A model generated the notes under the pieces. The model did no database searches. It saw only the letters and a program-made list of their open reading frames with translations, and had not been told where the DNA came from. Shown piece after piece: positions 5,114 to 6,590 of a stretch of 6,590 nt of DNA. The DNA lies in assembly GCA_016866375.1 (NCBI GenBank), contig VGMK01000121.1:1-6590 (forward strand), read 5' to 3'. How positions within the stretch are numbered: the first letter of the stretch is position 1; each line of letters starts with the position of its first letter. Origin of the DNA: Bacteroidota bacterium (GTDB lineage Bacteria > Bacteroidota > Bacteroidia > Flavobacteriales_D > Crocinitomicaceae). Position numbers and translations under genes: made by a program.

Positions 5114-6590
5114 ATGAAAAAAAGAAGTTTACTATTATCAGTGGTTGCAGTGTTTGGTTTTACAACCGCAAGTATGGCGCAAGTGCCAAGCTATGTTCCA
5201 ACAAATGGTTTAGTTGGTTGGTGGCCGTTTAACGGAAATGCAAATGATGAAAGTGGGAATGGGAATAATGGAACAGTGAATGGTGCTACGCTGACGATTG
5301 ATCGGTTTGGAAATGCCAATCAGGCCTATGGGTTTGATGGGAATGATTGGATTGAAATGGGCATTCCTCAAACCATTGAGTTTTCTGTTGCGCTGTGGTT
5401 TAATTCATCAATTTTAAATCAGAGTTATATGGGAATAGTTCAGCACAAGGATAATTGTAATAGGGGTGCTGGATACATAGTTGAACTATACAATAATTCT
5501 ATTCGTGAGTTTGCGACAAACTGTGGCCAATGTGGTAATATCTGTCCAAACTACTTTGATCTTGTTAATATTATGACAACGGGAATCGATCAATGGTATC
5601 ATCTTGTGCTTACTTGTGACCTGAATGGAACATATAAACTTTATTTAAACAATAATTTAATCCAAACCACTACAAATCTAACTACTCTTTGCCAGTTCAA
5701 TGTTCCTTTTTCCTTAGGAAAGCATCATGACGGAGCACAAGACCTGTATTATTTCAACGGAGAAATAGACGATATTGGTTCTTGGAACCGTGCCTTGACC
5801 CTTTGTGAAATACAGTCACTTTACAATGGACAAATCCCATCTCAACCCACTACTGCTTGTTACGAAACGGCTACATTCAATACCACAACCTGTCAATGGA
5901 ATGTAACGGGAACGCAACCGACTCAACCAACAACTGCCTGTTATGAAACAGCAACGTTCAACACAAACACTTGTCAATGGGATGTAACGGGTTCACAACC
6001 TGAGCAACTAAGCACAGCGTGTTACGAAACAGCAACGTTCAACACAAACACTTGTCAATGGGATGTAACGGGTTCACAACCTGAGCAACCAAACACAGCG
6101 TGTTACGAAACAGCAACGTTCAACACAAACACTTGTCAATGGGATGTAACGGGTTCACAACCTGAGCAACCAAACACAGCGTGTTATGAAACAGCAACCT
6201 TGAATACCACAACCTGTCAGTGGGATGTAACAGGCACACAACCTACTCAGCCTACAACTGCTTGTTATGAAACTGCATCGTTCAATACAAACACTTGTCA
6301 ATGGGATATAACAGGTTCGCAACCTACTCCACCAACAACTGCTTGTTACGAAACTGCATCGTTCAATACCACAACCTGTCAGTGGGCTGTAACGGGAACG
6401 CAACCTACTCAACCAACAACTGCTTGTTACGAAACAGCAACGTTCAACACAAACACTTGTCAATGGGATGTAACAGGAACACAACCCACTCAACCTACAA
6501 CTGCATGTTATGAAACAGCAACATTCAATACCACAACCTGTCAATGGGATGTAACAGGAACACAACCTACACAACCTACAACTGCTTGTT
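5114..6590 (+). CDS. Secreted LamG-domain protein with Cys repeats, 3' end outside window
   Basis: A large surface or secreted protein, 492 codons in the window with no stop yet. The signal peptide is MKKRSLLLSVVAVFGFTTASMAQ with cleavage at about residue 22. A LamG/concanavalin-like domain follows, about 33-245: LVGWWPFNGNANDESGNGNNG, YGFDGNDWIEMG, SVALWFN, WYHLVLTCDLNGTYKLYLNN and the closing FNGEIDDIGSWNRALTLCEIQSLYNG. These domains commonly bind carbohydrate or protein ligands. From Cys249 on it consists of 27-residue repeats. Such proteins in Bacteroidota usually end in a type IX secretion sorting domain, which would lie beyond the window; that is inference. ATG 5114 sits behind an A-rich leader and starts the signal peptide. 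The gene begins about 50 bases after the attC-like repeat. A cell-surface adhesin is the likeliest role. Confidence 0.9.
   Translation, partial: MKKRSLLLSVVAVFGFTTASMAQVPSYVPTNGLVGWWPFNGNANDESGNGNNGTVNGATLTIDRFGNANQAYGFDGNDWIEMGIPQTIEFSVALWFNSSILNQSYMGIVQHKDNCNRGAGYIVELYNNSIREFATNCGQCGNICPNYFDLVNIMTTGIDQWYHLVLTCDLNGTYKLYLNNNLIQTTTNLTTLCQFNVPFSLGKHHDGAQDLYYFNGEIDDIGSWNRALTLCEIQSLYNGQIPSQPTTACYETATFNTTTCQWNVTGTQPTQPTTACYETATFNTNTCQWDVTGSQPEQLSTACYETATFNTNTCQWDVTGSQPEQPNTACYETATFNTNTCQWDVTGSQPEQPNTACYETATLNTTTCQWDVTGTQPTQPTTACYETASFNTNTCQWDITGSQPTPPTTACYETASFNTTTCQWAVTGTQPTQPTTACYETATFNTNTCQWDVTGTQPTQPTTACYETATFNTTTCQWDVTGTQPTQPTTAC
5858..6590 (+). repeat. 81-bp in-frame tandem repeats in the LamG gene
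   Basis: Nine complete units begin at 5858, 5939, 6020, 6101, 6182, 6263, 6344, 6425 and 6506, and a tenth starts at 6587. Each encodes 27 residues of the type CYETATFNTxTCQWDVTG[TS]QP followed by a [TE]QPTTA-like linker. Every unit has two Cys (positions 1 and 12), a conserved Trp (14) and a Thr/Pro/Gln-rich linker. The units at 6020 and 6101 are identical in DNA, and the one at 5939 differs from them at three bases, whereas the outer units differ more. That points to recent local duplication. The short open frames seen on both strands here are by-products of the repeat. Confidence 0.95.

Noticed and set aside
4834..5232. 132-codon open frame over the branched repeat and the LamG leader
   Set aside because: It crosses the repeat, has no recognisable domain or signal, and overlaps the signal peptide of the LamG gene in another frame.
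6155..6574. Cys-rich 139-codon frame on the minus strand (and a plus-strand frame at 6295-6513)
   Set aside because: Both are created by the 81-bp tandem repeats of the LamG gene, whose length is a multiple of three and keeps shadow frames open.
5858..6590. CRISPR array
   Set aside because: The period is 81 bp with no unique spacers, every unit is in frame, and all encode the same 27-residue protein repeat.

Overview
The window is A+T-rich and looks like chromosomal DNA from a Bacteroidota bacterium, probably Flavobacteriales or a relative. The pointers are A-rich leaders without strong Shine-Dalgarno sequences, a TAnnTTTG-type -7 box, many short secreted proteins and lipoproteins, a DUF418 membrane protein, a remnant of a Bacteroidota 'coathanger'-type surface domain, and a large LamG protein with Cys-containing tandem repeats. 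The genus cannot be named from the sequence alone.

Every supported gene lies on the + strand. In order they are: an outer-membrane beta-barrel-like secreted protein (45-668); a VbhA-type antitoxin overlapping a Fic toxin (790-1612); a 65-residue beta-rich fragment-like protein (1740-1937); a secreted DUF4412-like protein (2006-2599); the C-terminal remnant of a lost surface protein (2736-2840); two short lipoproteins, the first possibly frameshifted at an A8 run (2852-3085, 3150-3344); a DUF418 multi-pass membrane protein (3551-4756); and the start of a LamG protein that runs off the window end inside a 27-residue repeat array (5114-6590).

Between these unrelated genes sit imperfect inverted repeats with the layout of integron attC sites: an outer ...AAC / GTT... 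pair, an unequal spacer, an inner stem and a variable loop. The clear ones are at 1622-1678 and 3349-3481, with a larger branched one at 4899-5063. The window begins with what looks like the right end of another, and a shrunken copy lies at 681-710. The sites at 1622-1678 and 4899-5063 share an identical 20-bp right end. The most interesting reading is an array of mobile gene cassettes, or an attC-like repeat family that behaves like one, carrying a toxin-antitoxin pair, small exported proteins and gene debris. No integrase is visible here, so that reading is inference.

The genes do not form one pathway. Apart from the antitoxin/Fic pair, which is translationally coupled, they appear to be independent units: mostly envelope proteins (barrel-like, lipoproteins, inner-membrane, surface LamG) with separate leaders.
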